DNA from: CALGTL01 sp963579135
Lineage (GTDB): Bacteria > Chloroflexota > Dehalococcoidia > Lucifugimonadales > Australimonadaceae
Assembly (NCBI GenBank): GCA_963579135.1
Contig: CAUZFB010000001.1
Coordinates: forward strand, 1-64,000
DNA: 64,000 bases
Reading direction: 5' to 3'
In this document: piece by piece, positions 17,318-26,379 of the stretch
Layout: every line of letters starts with the position of its first letter
How positions within the stretch are numbered: position 1 is the stretch's first letter
The notes under the pieces: generated by a model
Told to the model about the DNA's origin: nothing
What the model saw: only the letters and a program-made list of their open reading frames with translations
The model's database searches: none
Made by a program: the position numbers and the translations under genes

Positions 17318-18160
17318 ATGACCGAGCAGAACGCCAATTCACTCCGACGACCCGGTGACGGAGAGCGACCGCGTAGCTACAAGACTGAGGCGCTCGTGCT
17401 GCGGAGCCGCCCGATGCGGGAGGCTGACCGGCTCATCACGGTGCTGACGCCGAACCTGGGCAAGCTGCCCGTGACGGTTCGCGGCGCTCGACGGATCACG
17501 AGTAGGCTCGGCGGACATCTCGATGCCTTCAACCACGTACATCTCACGCTGGCGATCGGCCACCAGGTGGACGTGGTTACCGGTGCGGAGTCGATCGAAA
17601 GTTTCGGTGCGCTCAAGGGAGACCTAGATAGGCTTGCGACGGGCCTGTACCTCATGGAACTCGCGGATGCGTTGCTTCCCGATGCGTCACCTCACCCAGG
17701 CGCGTACACGCTCTTACTGGACGCGCTACGAGCGCTCGACCGGGGCGAGTCCCTGGACGGAGTGGCGCGCTACGCAGAATTTCGCTTGCTGGAAGATTCT
17801 GGCTACATGCCTGAATTGGGAAGCTGCCAGGTATGCGGTGCTGAAATCGTCCCTGAGCACCATCGATTCGCTCCCGGGCTTGGCGGTGTGGTCGACGATA
17901 CGTGCAGCGTCGCCATGGGGCAGGTGCTATCGCTATCATTGAACGCACTGAAGGTGCTGCGCCACTACCACCGCACCGGGATGGCTGACGCTGTGCAGGT
18001 GAGCCTGTCGCTCGTTCTGCGCGATGAGTTGGAGAGGATCCTGGGCATATCCATCTACTATGTACTTGAGCGTGAGATAGCGACGGCGGACTTCGTCGAT
18101 CATCTCAGGAAGTTGCGGAGCCAGGCGGCCACGTCTCCTGGCTCACTGGAAACGCGATAG
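17318..18160 (+). CDS. recO: DNA repair protein RecO, 280 aa
   Basis: RecFOR pathway mediator that loads RecA on SSB-coated DNA. N-terminal OB fold (YKTEALVLRSRPMREADRLI, LTPNLGKLPVTVRGARR) and a helical domain with the zinc-finger region CQVCG. Only one more Cys (DDTC) follows, where most relatives have a second CxxC, so metal binding may be altered or use the nearby His pair. Start ATG at 17318, divergent from tag. Confidence 0.88.
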   Translation: MTEQNANSLRRPGDGERPRSYKTEALVLRSRPMREADRLITVLTPNLGKLPVTVRGARRITSRLGGHLDAFNHVHLTLAIGHQVDVVTGAESIESFGALKGDLDRLATGLYLMELADALLPDASPHPGAYTLLLDALRALDRGESLDGVARYAEFRLLEDSGYMPELGSCQVCGAEIVPEHHRFAPGLGGVVDDTCSVAMGQVLSLSLNALKVLRHYHRTGMADAVQVSLSLVLRDELERILGISIYYVLEREIATADFVDHLRKLRSQAATSPGSLETR

Positions 18161-18321
18161 GACGAGGGCCAGGAGGTCTTTACCCGCGTCGAGTGCGGCG
18201 CTCGTGTACGGCAGAGCAACCCATAGATCACAACTACATATTCCCCGGACCTCGCTAGGACCAGGTCAGGAGGCGGCGACCGGCCAAGAGCGAGGCGTGT
18301 GCCATCACCGCTTGGCATCAG

Positions 18322-18361
18322 CCACTCGGCAGGAAGAATGATCCATCTTCCTGTCGAGTGG
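18322..18361. repeat. Long inverted repeat after the JAMM protease gene
   Basis: 16-bp stem (one G-T pair) with an 8-nt loop, touching the stop codon of the minus-strand gene. No T tract on either side; it may act as a terminator or mRNA 3' end stabiliser. Confidence 0.6.
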
Positions 18362-18781
18362 TTAGCTGGCGATAACCACTGGCTCTTCGGTCACCTGGCC
18401 ATTTTCAATGAGGAACGCCCGAACCTGGGGTTCGTCGGCAATTTGCTGGCTGTTGCCATCGAACTCGCATGGCGAGACGATGAGGTAGAAGTTGGTGGGG
18501 TACGCCGCCAGCCGGATGTCTGTCGCGGACGGGGCCGCAGGCGAATGAGAGTGGGAGTGGTAGAAGGCGGGCTCCCAACCAGCGTCTTCCACCTCTCGCA
18601 TCGTCATGAAGTGCTGTTTGGCATCCATCTCATACCGGTAGGGACTGGGGTGAGTGTTCTTAATCCGGTAGTGAGCTTGGACCTTGCCGCCGAGGACTCC
18701 GAGCATTCCACAGCATTCGTTGGGGTGTTCCTCGGCAGCATGCTGCAGCATCGCATCCCGGAACTCGCGAGGAATCTCCAC
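18362..18781 (-). CDS. JAB/MPN+ (JAMM) metalloprotease, 139 aa
   Basis: Zinc isopeptidase fold with Glu near the N-terminus (EEHPNECCGMLGV) and the JAMM motif H-S-H-x7-S-x2-D (HSHSHSPAAPSATD). Bacterial relatives cleave ubiquitin-like sulfur carriers, such as the Mec protease that frees cysteine from CysO. The GTG at 18781 is chosen because GGAG lies 7 nt upstream and family proteins start this way; an ATG at 18808 would add nine residues. It follows selD by 64 bp on the same strand, so a link to sulfur/selenium metabolism is possible. Confidence 0.83.
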   Translation of the reverse strand: MEIPREFRDAMLQHAAEEHPNECCGMLGVLGGKVQAHYRIKNTHPSPYRYEMDAKQHFMTMREVEDAGWEPAFYHSHSHSPAAPSATDIRLAAYPTNFYLIVSPCEFDGNSQQIADEPQVRAFLIENGQVTEEPVVIAS

Positions 18782-18845
18782 GTTTCGTCTCCATAGGCAC
18801 GCATCCATAGGTACGCGGTCCGTGTTTGTAGTTCGCAGGAGAGGC

Positions 18846-19886
18846 CTAGGGACCGGCCTCGATCTGAACGCCCGTGCTGGCGACCACATCACCAATCACA
18901 ACGCCGGTGACCCCGCGGGACGTGAGCTCCGCTAACAGTCGATCTGCTTTGTCAACGGGCACGCTGAGGACAAGCCCTCCCGAGGTTTGCGCGTCAGACA
19001 GGATGAGCTGGTCCTCAATCGTCAAATCCTCATGCCAGCGAACCACGCTGGCGGCCGCGTCGTGATTGCGGCGCGTGCCACCGGAGAACGCACGGTCAGC
19101 TAGTTCGCGAACGCCTGGCAGCAGCGGCACCGCCGCCATGCTAACGCGCGCGGTGGTGCCACTCGCTTTCATCATCCCGCCAAGGTGGCCCATAAGACCG
19201 AAGCCAGTGACGTCTGTGGCGGAGTTGACGCCCACGGCGACCATTGCCTCGGACGCAGATTTGTTGGTAGTGCGCATCGCCGCAACAGCCGATGCCACAT
19301 GCGCAGGGTCAGCGATCCCAGCCTTGCCCGCAGTGGCGATAACGCCTGTGCCGATGGGCTTCGTGAGCACCAAGTTGTCGCCAGGCTTGGCGCCGGCATT
19401 GGTCACGATGTCGTTGGGGCCGATGATACCGGTGACGGCCATACCGTACTTAGGCTCAGCATCCTTGACCGTGTGCCCGCCTGCGATGAGCACGCCCGCC
19501 TCGACGGCAACGTCAGACCCGCCCTGCAGGATACGGCCGAGGATCGCGGTATCGAGGTCCTCCGGGAAGCACACGATGTTGAGCGCGAGCACGGGGGTGC
19601 CACCCATGGCGTACACGTCGCTAAGCGCGTTCACGGCGGCGATGGCACCGTAGTCGTAGGCGTCGTCAACGATGGGAGGGAAGAAGTCGACGGTCTGGAT
19701 GACGCATAGGTCCTCAGTCAACTGATAGACGGCTGCGTCATCACCTGTGTGGAAGCCCACGAGCAGCTTTGGGTCCTGCACGTGAGGAAGATGGCTCAGA
19801 ACCTCGCCGAGGTCCTCAGGACTGAACTTACCCGCTCAACCAGCGCAGGTGGCGAGCGAAGTTAGGCGGAATGTTTCTTTTTGCAT
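18846..19886 (-). CDS. selD: Selenide, water dikinase with in-frame UGA (Sec17), 346 aa
   Basis: Makes selenophosphate from selenide and ATP, the Se donor for selenocysteine. The frame from 19886 reads MQKETFRLTSLATCAG, then TGA (19836-19838), then AGKFSPEDLGEVL and on into GDDAAVY, AGGHTVKDAEPKYG and DVTGFGLMGHL. The UGA is codon 17 and is followed by K20, exactly the catalytic Cys17 and Lys20 positions of E. coli SelD. Many SelD proteins carry Sec here. Automatic calling would start at GTG 19781 and lose the catalytic loop. A candidate SECIS stem-loop follows the UGA. Confidence 0.88.
19798..19816 (-). promoter_or_regulatory. Candidate SECIS stem-loop of selD
   Basis: 8-bp stem AGGACCTC/GAGGTTCT (one G-U) with loop GGC, beginning 19 nt after the UGA, within the distance used by bacterial SECIS elements. 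The loop is short, and an alternative fold is possible. Confidence 0.45.
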
Positions 19887-19972
19887 AAACGGAGTATACC
19901 TCTGGGATACAGTCGGGTTCCGGCCATCATCTCGAAAACTCCAACCGGGAAGGCCCCAAGTGTTCGATGTAA

Positions 19973-20002
19973 AAGTGGCCCCGGCGGGTGCCGGGGCCAC
20001 TT
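19973..20002 (-). terminator. Terminator after ftsH
   Basis: Perfect 13-bp GC-rich stem (AAGTGGCCCCGGC and complement), 4-nt loop, followed on the minus strand by TTTT. Confidence 0.85.
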
Positions 20003-20024
20003 GGAGTTTCTGTATGATTGCCGA

Positions 20025-21875
20025 TTATGCGCCCGCGGCGACTGCGTTGTCGGGCGGGACATCGGACTCAAACAGGCGCTTTAGCTCCGCACCCTCGACC
20101 ATTTCGTTGGCCATCAGATACAGGGCTATCTGCGTCAGCTTGGGTTGGTTCTCTTCCAGGATGCGCTTACAGGTGGAGTAGGCTTCGAGGATGATGGCCT
20201 GGACCTCGTCATCGATGTCCTCAGCGACCTTGTCGCTGTAGTCGCGCTGCTCGGTGATCTCACGACCGAGGAACACCATCTCCTCGCGCTTGCCGTACGT
20301 GCGTGGCAGGAGCTTGCCGCTCATGCCGTAACGGGTGACCATTGCGCGAGCCAGGCCTGTGACCTGCTCCAGGTCGTTGCTAGCTCCAGTAGTGACCTCG
20401 CCGAACGTTATTTCTTCCGCGACCCTACCACCGAGGGCCATGGCGATGCGGTCCAACAGTTGCGGCCGCGAGTAGAACATTCGATCCTCAGTGGGCAAGG
20501 ACTTGGTGTAGCCAGCCGCCATGCCGCGAGAGATCACGGAAATCTTCTGAACGGGGTCTGCATGCTCCAAGAGGTGCCCGACCAGCGCGTGACCACCTTC
20601 GTGGTACGCGACAATCTCTTTCTCGTGGGGCGAGATGACCCGGGAACGGCGCTCGGGACCCATGGTCACGCGATCGACGGACTCCATGAGCTCCTCGTAG
20701 CCGATCTCTTTCTTCTTACGGCGCGCGGCGAGGATGGCCGCCTCGTTGACGAGGTTGGCCAGATCTGCGCCGGAGAAGCCGGGGGTCTGGCGGGCCAACG
20801 CCTCCAGGTCCACGTTGTCGGAAAGGGGCTTACCGGTGATGTGAACCTTCAGCACGGCGACCCTGCCATTGATATCGGGAGAGTCAAGAACCACGCGACG
20901 GTCGAATCGACCAGGGCGCAGCAGCGCCGGGTCTAGGATGTCCGGCCGGTTGGTCGCTGCGATGACGATGACGTTGGTGCTGGTGTCAAACCCGTCCATC
21001 TCAACGAGTATCTGGTTCAACGTCTGCTCACGCTCGTCATGCCCACCGCCCAGGCCGGCGCCCCGGTGACGACCGACGGCGTCAATCTCGTCGACGAAGA
21101 CGATGGCAGGCGAGTTGCGCTTCGCTTGGTCAAATAGGTCGCGAACGCGAGATGCACCGACGCCAACGAACATCTCGACAAACTCGGAACCGCTGATGGA
21201 GAAGAAAGGGACGCCAGCCTCACCGGCCACTGCACGGCTGAGGAGCGTTTTGCCAGTACCTGGGGGGCCGACCATGAGGACGCCCTTGGGGATGTGTGCT
21301 CCGAGGGAGAGGAAACGCTCAGGGTACTTCAGGAATTCGACGACTTCCTCAAGCTCCGCCTTCGATTCTTCAACGCCGGCGACATCGGCGAACGTAACGG
21401 TGGGGCGGTTGCCCGAGAATATGCGCGCCTTGCTACGACCGAAGCCCATGGTCTGGTTATTGGAGCCTTGAGCCTGGCGCATCATGAACAGCAGGATCGC
21501 GCCGAAGAAGATCAACGGCAGGAACTGGAGAAAGACACCGAACAGTGTGCCGAAACCGGAGGACTGCTGAACCTCAATCTGAAAGCTCTTCTCGTTAGGA
21601 TCGACTCCTGCCACCAGGAAAAGCTCGTAGACGCTTGTACCTGGTTCCTTCGCCGCCGTGAGCAGCTCATTCGGGCTGTTCTTAGGCGTCACGATGAGCG
21701 TATCACCGTCGACGACGACCCTTGAAATCTGCTCATTCTCGGCCATCTGCAGAATCGCTGAAAGATCTACTTTCTCGGTGTTTCCTCCAGAGGAAAACAG
21801 CGTGAAGAAAATGGCGATAACCGCCACGAAGATGATCAGGTATATGAAGGCGTTACTGACCCACTTATTACCCAT
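20025..21875 (-). CDS. ftsH: ATP-dependent zinc metalloprotease FtsH, 616 aa
   Basis: Membrane-anchored AAA+ protease for quality control of membrane and regulatory proteins. Two N-terminal membrane helices (about 8-28 and 112-132) flank an extracytoplasmic domain. Walker A GPPGTGKT (203-210), Walker B IVFVDEID, second region of homology with Arg fingers (RPGRFDRR), and zinc site HEGGH (425-429). Start ATG at 21875 with GGAG 3 nt upstream. It is transcribed toward selD but ends at its own terminator. Confidence 0.97.
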   Translation of the reverse strand: MGNKWVSNAFIYLIIFVAVIAIFFTLFSSGGNTEKVDLSAILQMAENEQISRVVVDGDTLIVTPKNSPNELLTAAKEPGTSVYELFLVAGVDPNEKSFQIEVQQSSGFGTLFGVFLQFLPLIFFGAILLFMMRQAQGSNNQTMGFGRSKARIFSGNRPTVTFADVAGVEESKAELEEVVEFLKYPERFLSLGAHIPKGVLMVGPPGTGKTLLSRAVAGEAGVPFFSISGSEFVEMFVGVGASRVRDLFDQAKRNSPAIVFVDEIDAVGRHRGAGLGGGHDEREQTLNQILVEMDGFDTSTNVIVIAATNRPDILDPALLRPGRFDRRVVLDSPDINGRVAVLKVHITGKPLSDNVDLEALARQTPGFSGADLANLVNEAAILAARRKKKEIGYEELMESVDRVTMGPERRSRVISPHEKEIVAYHEGGHALVGHLLEHADPVQKISVISRGMAAGYTKSLPTEDRMFYSRPQLLDRIAMALGGRVAEEITFGEVTTGASNDLEQVTGLARAMVTRYGMSGKLLPRTYGKREEMVFLGREITEQRDYSDKVAEDIDDEVQAIILEAYSTCKRILEENQPKLTQIALYLMANEMVEGAELKRLFESDVPPDNAVAAGA

Positions 21876-21999
21876 TTACTCCATCCAGACGCGCGCCGTT
21901 GAGACTGCGGGCCCACGCCAACCGTGAAAGCTTATCAGCACGGGAGCAAACCGGGAATCTTGACAAGGGCTCCCCCGCTCTCTGACTTGTTTAGATTCG

Positions 22000-22029
22000 T
22001 TGACAGCCCGAATCGGCGCAGCCTAGAAT
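22000..22029 (+). promoter_or_regulatory. Sigma-70 type promoter of greA-pyrD
   Basis: -35 TTGACA (22000-22005) and -10 TAGAAT (22024-22029) with an 18-bp spacer, 56 bp upstream of the greA start. Confidence 0.7.
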
Positions 22030-22084
22030 CGATAGCAAGGCGTCGTACGCTCATTTGAGCATCACGACCTGTTGGGAGACGATA

Positions 22085-22858
22085 GTGAAACTGTCCGAAG
22101 CACTGATTCAATACCTCGCTAACGCCGCCGACACCATCGACTCTTACTCACACCAGGAACTCCATCGATTCGGCAGGTCAATTGGCCTTGACCGGGATGT
22201 AGAAGCCCTCGCTCCTCCTGCCATCGCAGACTATGCGGAAGCAGTTGTCGCGGCCGGTGGCGATGTTCATGGGCGCCTCGCCCCTCTGAAAGAGTTCTTG
22301 GCCTACCTGAAGAAGCACAACTACTCCTCCCATAGCCTGGCCCCCCATGTGAAGATTCCCCGCGCAACACAGCGTGCAATGCTGGCCTCAAGGGCAGCAC
22401 AAAACTTCATTCCCATGACCAAAGAGGGCAAGCAGCTTCTCCAAAATGAGATGGATGCCCTTAAAGGCGGTCGCAACGAGATTATCGACGCGATCCGCCT
22501 GGCCGCAGCCGACGGCGACTTCAAAGAGAACGCGCCGCTGGATGCCGCCCGCGAGATTCAGGGCAAGAACGAAGCGCGCGTCCGCGAACTGGAAGAGACG
22601 CTGCGTCGCTCGGTCATCCTAGACCCCAAGGTGGGCAAGGGTGTACGCGTTGGTAGCATCGTGGTGTTACAGGACCTAGGGAGCGGCAAGAATGTCACCT
22701 ACAAGCTCACTGACTCCGCCGAGGCAGACCCGCCGGGAGGAAAGATCTCCATTGTGTCCCCCGTCGGCGAGGCCCTGATGGGCCACAACCCAGGCGAAGA
22801 GATCTCGGTTCAGACGCCCAAAGGCGAGCGCAAGTACATTCTTTCGACCATTAAGTAG
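22085..22858 (+). CDS. greA: GreA transcription factor fused to an integrase-like SAM domain, 257 aa
   Basis: The C-terminal 150 residues are GreA: FIPMTKEGKQLLQNEMDAL coiled coil, tip GDFKENAPLDAAREIQ (Asp and Glu kept, needed for transcript cleavage), and the FKBP-like end VGEALMGHNPGEEISVQTP. The first 100 residues look like the core-binding domain of tyrosine recombinases (LIQYLANAADTIDSYSHQEL, LKEFLAYLKKHNY, HVKIPR). Usual GreA is about 157 aa. The GTG at 22085 has GGGAG 6 nt upstream, so the extension is translated. It is cotranscribed with pyrD, 12 bp away. Confidence 0.88.
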   Translation: MKLSEALIQYLANAADTIDSYSHQELHRFGRSIGLDRDVEALAPPAIADYAEAVVAAGGDVHGRLAPLKEFLAYLKKHNYSSHSLAPHVKIPRATQRAMLASRAAQNFIPMTKEGKQLLQNEMDALKGGRNEIIDAIRLAAADGDFKENAPLDAAREIQGKNEARVRELEETLRRSVILDPKVGKGVRVGSIVVLQDLGSGKNVTYKLTDSAEADPPGGKISIVSPVGEALMGHNPGEEISVQTPKGERKYILSTIK

Positions 22859-22870
22859 GAACGGTACGGC

Positions 22871-23878
22871 TTGAACCTCCGCCCACCACTCCTGTCGCGA
22901 TTGCCTTTTTATCGCCTCCTTGTCCGTCCCTTCCTCTTTCGTTTCGCCCCCGAACCCGCGCAGCGGATCACAGGCAAAGCGCTCGCCGTCAGGCCGCTTT
23001 GGCGCGCCTACGCAAGATTTGCGAACGTCCCTGATGTCCCGATTACCGTAGCCGGCATGGCGCTGCGCAACCCGGTGGGTCTGGCGGCAGGCCTGGACAA
23101 GCAATGTGCCTACTTGGACAGCCTCAGTAATCTGGGGTTCGGATACGTCATCGGTGGCACGGTCACGCACGACGCACGCACCGGGAACCCCAAGCCACGC
23201 GTGCTCCGGTTGCCTGAGCAATCGTCGCTGGTAAACGCTCTCGGGTTCCCTAGCGAGGGTCTACGCGCCGCTGAGGCACGACTTCGCAAGCTGACCAACC
23301 GGCCCGCCAACGTTCTGGTGAGCATCGCTGCGCTAGATGAGCAAGAGACGCGCGAGTGCCTCACCACGCTCGAACCGCTGGTAGACGCAATCGAGGTCAA
23401 CATCAGCTCGCCCAACACTGCGGGCCTACGCAAATTCCAGGAGCCGGTGGCCCTTCGAGGTCTATTGGACGTGCTAAATGAGGCCCGGACGAAGCCATTG
23501 TTCATCAAGATACCGCCGTACATGAATGAGGCGGAACGTGAGGGAGTGATGAGCCTGGTGCGAGCTTGTCGTGATGCAGGCGTGACGGGCATCACGGTCA
23601 TGAATACCATTCCCGTTGAAGACGCTCGGCTGGCTATGGGGCGCGGGGGGCTGAGCGGCCTGGCAGTGCGAGAAGATATGCTCCGCATCGTGCCCGAAGT
23701 CCGCGCCGAGGTGGGGAGCGCAATGGTAATCCACGCGTGCGGTGGGATCGCGACCGCGGAGGACGCGCGACATGCGCTGGCTGCGGGCGCCAACACAGTG
23801 CAGATCTACACGTCCATGGTCTACCGTGGTCCGGGGGTTGTCGGCGAAATCGTGAAAGGTCTTGCCAAACGATCATGA
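22871..23878 (+). CDS. pyrD: Dihydroorotate dehydrogenase (quinone type), 335 aa
   Basis: Class 2 PyrD, oxidising dihydroorotate to orotate with electrons to quinone at the membrane. The N-terminal amphipathic region (FYRLLVRPFLFRFAPE) is the membrane/quinone tunnel. FMN TIM barrel has GLAAGLDK, FGYVIGGTVT, and VNISSPNT with the class 2 catalytic Ser. Start TTG at 22871. Its stop overlaps the start of the next gene (ATGA). Confidence 0.93.
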   Translation: MNLRPPLLSRLPFYRLLVRPFLFRFAPEPAQRITGKALAVRPLWRAYARFANVPDVPITVAGMALRNPVGLAAGLDKQCAYLDSLSNLGFGYVIGGTVTHDARTGNPKPRVLRLPEQSSLVNALGFPSEGLRAAEARLRKLTNRPANVLVSIAALDEQETRECLTTLEPLVDAIEVNISSPNTAGLRKFQEPVALRGLLDVLNEARTKPLFIKIPPYMNEAEREGVMSLVRACRDAGVTGITVMNTIPVEDARLAMGRGGLSGLAVREDMLRIVPEVRAEVGSAMVIHACGGIATAEDARHALAAGANTVQIYTSMVYRGPGVVGEIVKGLAKRS

Positions 23879-24222
23879 CAGAAGAATCGAGAGACCCCGT
23901 ACGTGAAGGGGTGGCCGACGAGCTGGCGAAACTCCAACCACTCCAGGCGCTCACCGATGAGTTGCGCCTCTATCCGGTGCGCTTGCTGGAGCAGGTCTGC
24001 GAGCTGGCCGACCGCCGCCAAGGCCCCGTTCCCGACCACACGTTGACGTTCCTGCCGTACCTTGGCGAAACGGCGATTCGTGCGTTGGTGGATGGTGGGT
24101 ACGTACAGCGGCTCGACGATGTGCCCTACGCTATCCTGGCCTACCTGCCTACCGAGCAGGGACGCGCCCTTGCGGCCAGCCTACGCGAGACGCCCAAACC
24201 GCGACCAAAGGGACCGAGCTAA
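23875..24222 (+). CDS. Hypothetical protein, possible winged helix, 115 aa
   Basis: Overlaps the pyrD stop by 4 bp, so it is translationally coupled. The pattern LTFLPYLGETAIRALVDGG and VQRLDDVPYAILAYLPTEQG looks like a winged-helix with C-terminal wing, ending in a basic Pro-rich tail. No family assigned. Confidence 0.65.
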   Translation: MTEESRDPVREGVADELAKLQPLQALTDELRLYPVRLLEQVCELADRRQGPVPDHTLTFLPYLGETAIRALVDGGYVQRLDDVPYAILAYLPTEQGRALAASLRETPKPRPKGPS

Positions 24223-24247
24223 GCCGCGCTGCGACTGGGCTTTCGGC

Positions 24248-25342
24248 CTAATTCGGCAGGAAATTCCGGGCCCAGTTCAACTCTACGAACCCCTGCCCGA
24301 TTTGGTGACCGTCGTCGTCGACGGCATCAACCCCCGCCTCCCAGTACACCACTCCCAGGAACGCACTAGAGAACTCAGACTCGGCCACAAGCGGTTCTAG
24401 GGTGAACGCCAGGTCTTCGTCCGGCACCTCCACGCGCCATCTTGTGCGGTACGCCGTCCCGGTATTCTCGCTCACCCACTCGTCGGCTAGCGGTTCGAAA
24501 GTGAATTCGGTCGCGCTGAGTCGCTGTACGTCAGCCCCCGGGCGCCGCAGCGTCGCGTAGACGTCGATCGCATCGCCGTTCGCGTCGGTCAGGTTCGTGA
24601 GCATAAGGTCGGTACCATCGTCCAGTTGCAGACTCGCCCAGTCCCAGAACACCGCCACGGGCTGAAAATCGCCCCACTGCTTATCCATCCACGCCAAGCC
24701 CGTCACGGTGTGCGGGCCGTCCTCAGTGGTTAGCGTACCAGTAAGTTGGAGGCGAGGCTGTGAGTAGTAGTAAGTCACACCCGCCTCGCCGAAATCGACG
24801 AGGCCATCATCGTCGTGGAGCAAGGCGGAGGCCGCAGGCTCGGCGCCGGCCAGCGCGAGAGTGAGGTCGTATCCGACGCCTGGCGCGCTTCCGATGAGCC
24901 GGTAGTGCTCGCCGCCAACGCCCGAGACCAAGCCGTCACCGATAGTGATCTCGAAGTCACCAGTCGCGGCCATGAGACGTGCGTCCGCAGTGCGGAGCCG
25001 TTCAGCGTTGGCGTGACTTCCGCTGTCCTGATCGGCGAACCCGATCTGCCGCACATACAACGTTCGCCCAGAGCCGAGCTGTTGCACCTGGAAAACCACG
25101 TCGTGGAGGGCGTATCTAGCGCCCGTCTCGTCAGCAAAATGTGCGTTAAAGTACCACCACTCCGTCTGGAAGTCGTGGGGAGCCTCGTCAGCGGGCAGCG
25201 TGATCGGCGGCAGGCCGTAGGGAGGAGTAGGCACGGGTGTCGGAGTAGGTGTTGGTGCACTGGTGGAGCAGCCAGCGAGCACGAGAACCGCCAGCACGGC
25301 GAACGTGAAGACTGAGGGAGAGAGTGAAGTAGAGAATCGCAC
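24248..25342 (-). CDS. AttH/CrtC-like lipocalin lipoprotein, 364 aa
   Basis: Lipoprotein with lipobox VLAGC (Cys 25) and a Pro-Thr spacer. The body matches the two-lobe lipocalin fold of AttH and hydroxyneurosporene synthase CrtC: HDFQTEWWYFNAHF near the N-terminus and GLAWMDKQWGDF in the middle. CrtC hydrates carotenoids; AttH-type proteins bind hydrophobic ligands. No carotenoid genes are nearby, so a lipid-binding or hydratase role at the cell surface is open. GTG start at 25342. Confidence 0.85.
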   Translation of the reverse strand: MRFSTSLSPSVFTFAVLAVLVLAGCSTSAPTPTPTPVPTPPYGLPPITLPADEAPHDFQTEWWYFNAHFADETGARYALHDVVFQVQQLGSGRTLYVRQIGFADQDSGSHANAERLRTADARLMAATGDFEITIGDGLVSGVGGEHYRLIGSAPGVGYDLTLALAGAEPAASALLHDDDGLVDFGEAGVTYYYSQPRLQLTGTLTTEDGPHTVTGLAWMDKQWGDFQPVAVFWDWASLQLDDGTDLMLTNLTDANGDAIDVYATLRRPGADVQRLSATEFTFEPLADEWVSENTGTAYRTRWRVEVPDEDLAFTLEPLVAESEFSSAFLGVVYWEAGVDAVDDDGHQIGQGFVELNWARNFLPN

Positions 25343-25431
25343 GACGACGCCATTATCTCCTATGCACGGGAACGGCCGAGGAAACGGGCGACAGCCTGCT
25401 AGAATGCCCTCCGTGCTCCGCGAGCCGAGTC

Positions 25432-26379
25432 ATGAACCCCGAGCAAGTACGCAAACCATTCACTAAACGCCTAATCATCATCGGGGCGGTCGCTCTTGCC
25501 ATTCTTGCTGTGGTTTACCTCGGTATGTCTTGGTATGTGGTCAGCCAGGCTCTCCAAGGTGAGATTGTGGCTTTCGAGCATCATCCGGGTGAGCTGGGGC
25601 TCACCTACGAAGATGTCGAGTTCCACCCACGTGGGGACGAGTCGATCACGCTCCGGGGCTGGTGGCTGCCTGCTGACGACGCGGTCGGCTCCATCGTTTG
25701 GGTGCACGGAGTGGACAAGAATCGTGCGGCACAACTGCCGATGCTCCGTGATTTGATTAACGAAGGGTTCTCGATCTTGGCCTTTGACCTCAGGGGCCAC
25801 GGTCAGTCCGACATCGTGCCGTTGGGTGCTGGGTTCAAGGAACCTGCGGACGTGCGCGGTGCCATCGATTTCCTGCTAAACGATAAAGATGTAGCCTCTG
25901 GCGAAGTGCTGCTCATGGGCTGGAGCTTCGGCGCAGGCATAGTACTGATGGCGGGAGTAGGAGAGCCCGCTGTTGCGGCGGTCTACGCCGACACGCCCTT
26001 CGCGTCCTTGACCGATATGATGATCGGCGAGATAGCGAAGCGAACGCCGTTCCCTGCCTGGTTCGCGTCTATGCTACGACCGGGCATCGTGCAGATGGCC
26101 AGCCTGCGAGGCATCAAGATCGATGAGGTCCGGCCCGAGGTTGCCGTTGCGGGCTACACCGACATGGTCATTGGGCTTGCCCACTGCCGCGAAGATGAGC
26201 GTATCCCGCTGGAGCACTCTCTACGGATCCGCGAGGCGGCATTAGAGACAGGAGTCTGGTTCAACCTGTACCCCCGTTGTGGCCACAACGAGGCCTACGA
26301 CGATTTCACCGAACAGTACGTCTCGATAGTGACCAACTACTTCCGGGACCAGCTGGGCTTGGCCACGGCGCAGCAGTAG
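25432..26379 (+). CDS. Membrane-anchored alpha/beta hydrolase, 315 aa
   Basis: One N-terminal membrane helix (about 13-33), then an alpha/beta hydrolase domain: oxyanion region VWVHGVDKN, nucleophile elbow GWSFGAG, acid near CREDERIPLEHS, and catalytic His in CGHNEAY. Esterase or peptidase activity is likely; substrate unknown. It heads a three-gene run with two lipoprotein genes that abut or overlap. Confidence 0.85.
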   Translation: MNPEQVRKPFTKRLIIIGAVALAILAVVYLGMSWYVVSQALQGEIVAFEHHPGELGLTYEDVEFHPRGDESITLRGWWLPADDAVGSIVWVHGVDKNRAAQLPMLRDLINEGFSILAFDLRGHGQSDIVPLGAGFKEPADVRGAIDFLLNDKDVASGEVLLMGWSFGAGIVLMAGVGEPAVAAVYADTPFASLTDMMIGEIAKRTPFPAWFASMLRPGIVQMASLRGIKIDEVRPEVAVAGYTDMVIGLAHCREDERIPLEHSLRIREAALETGVWFNLYPRCGHNEAYDDFTEQYVSIVTNYFRDQLGLATAQQ

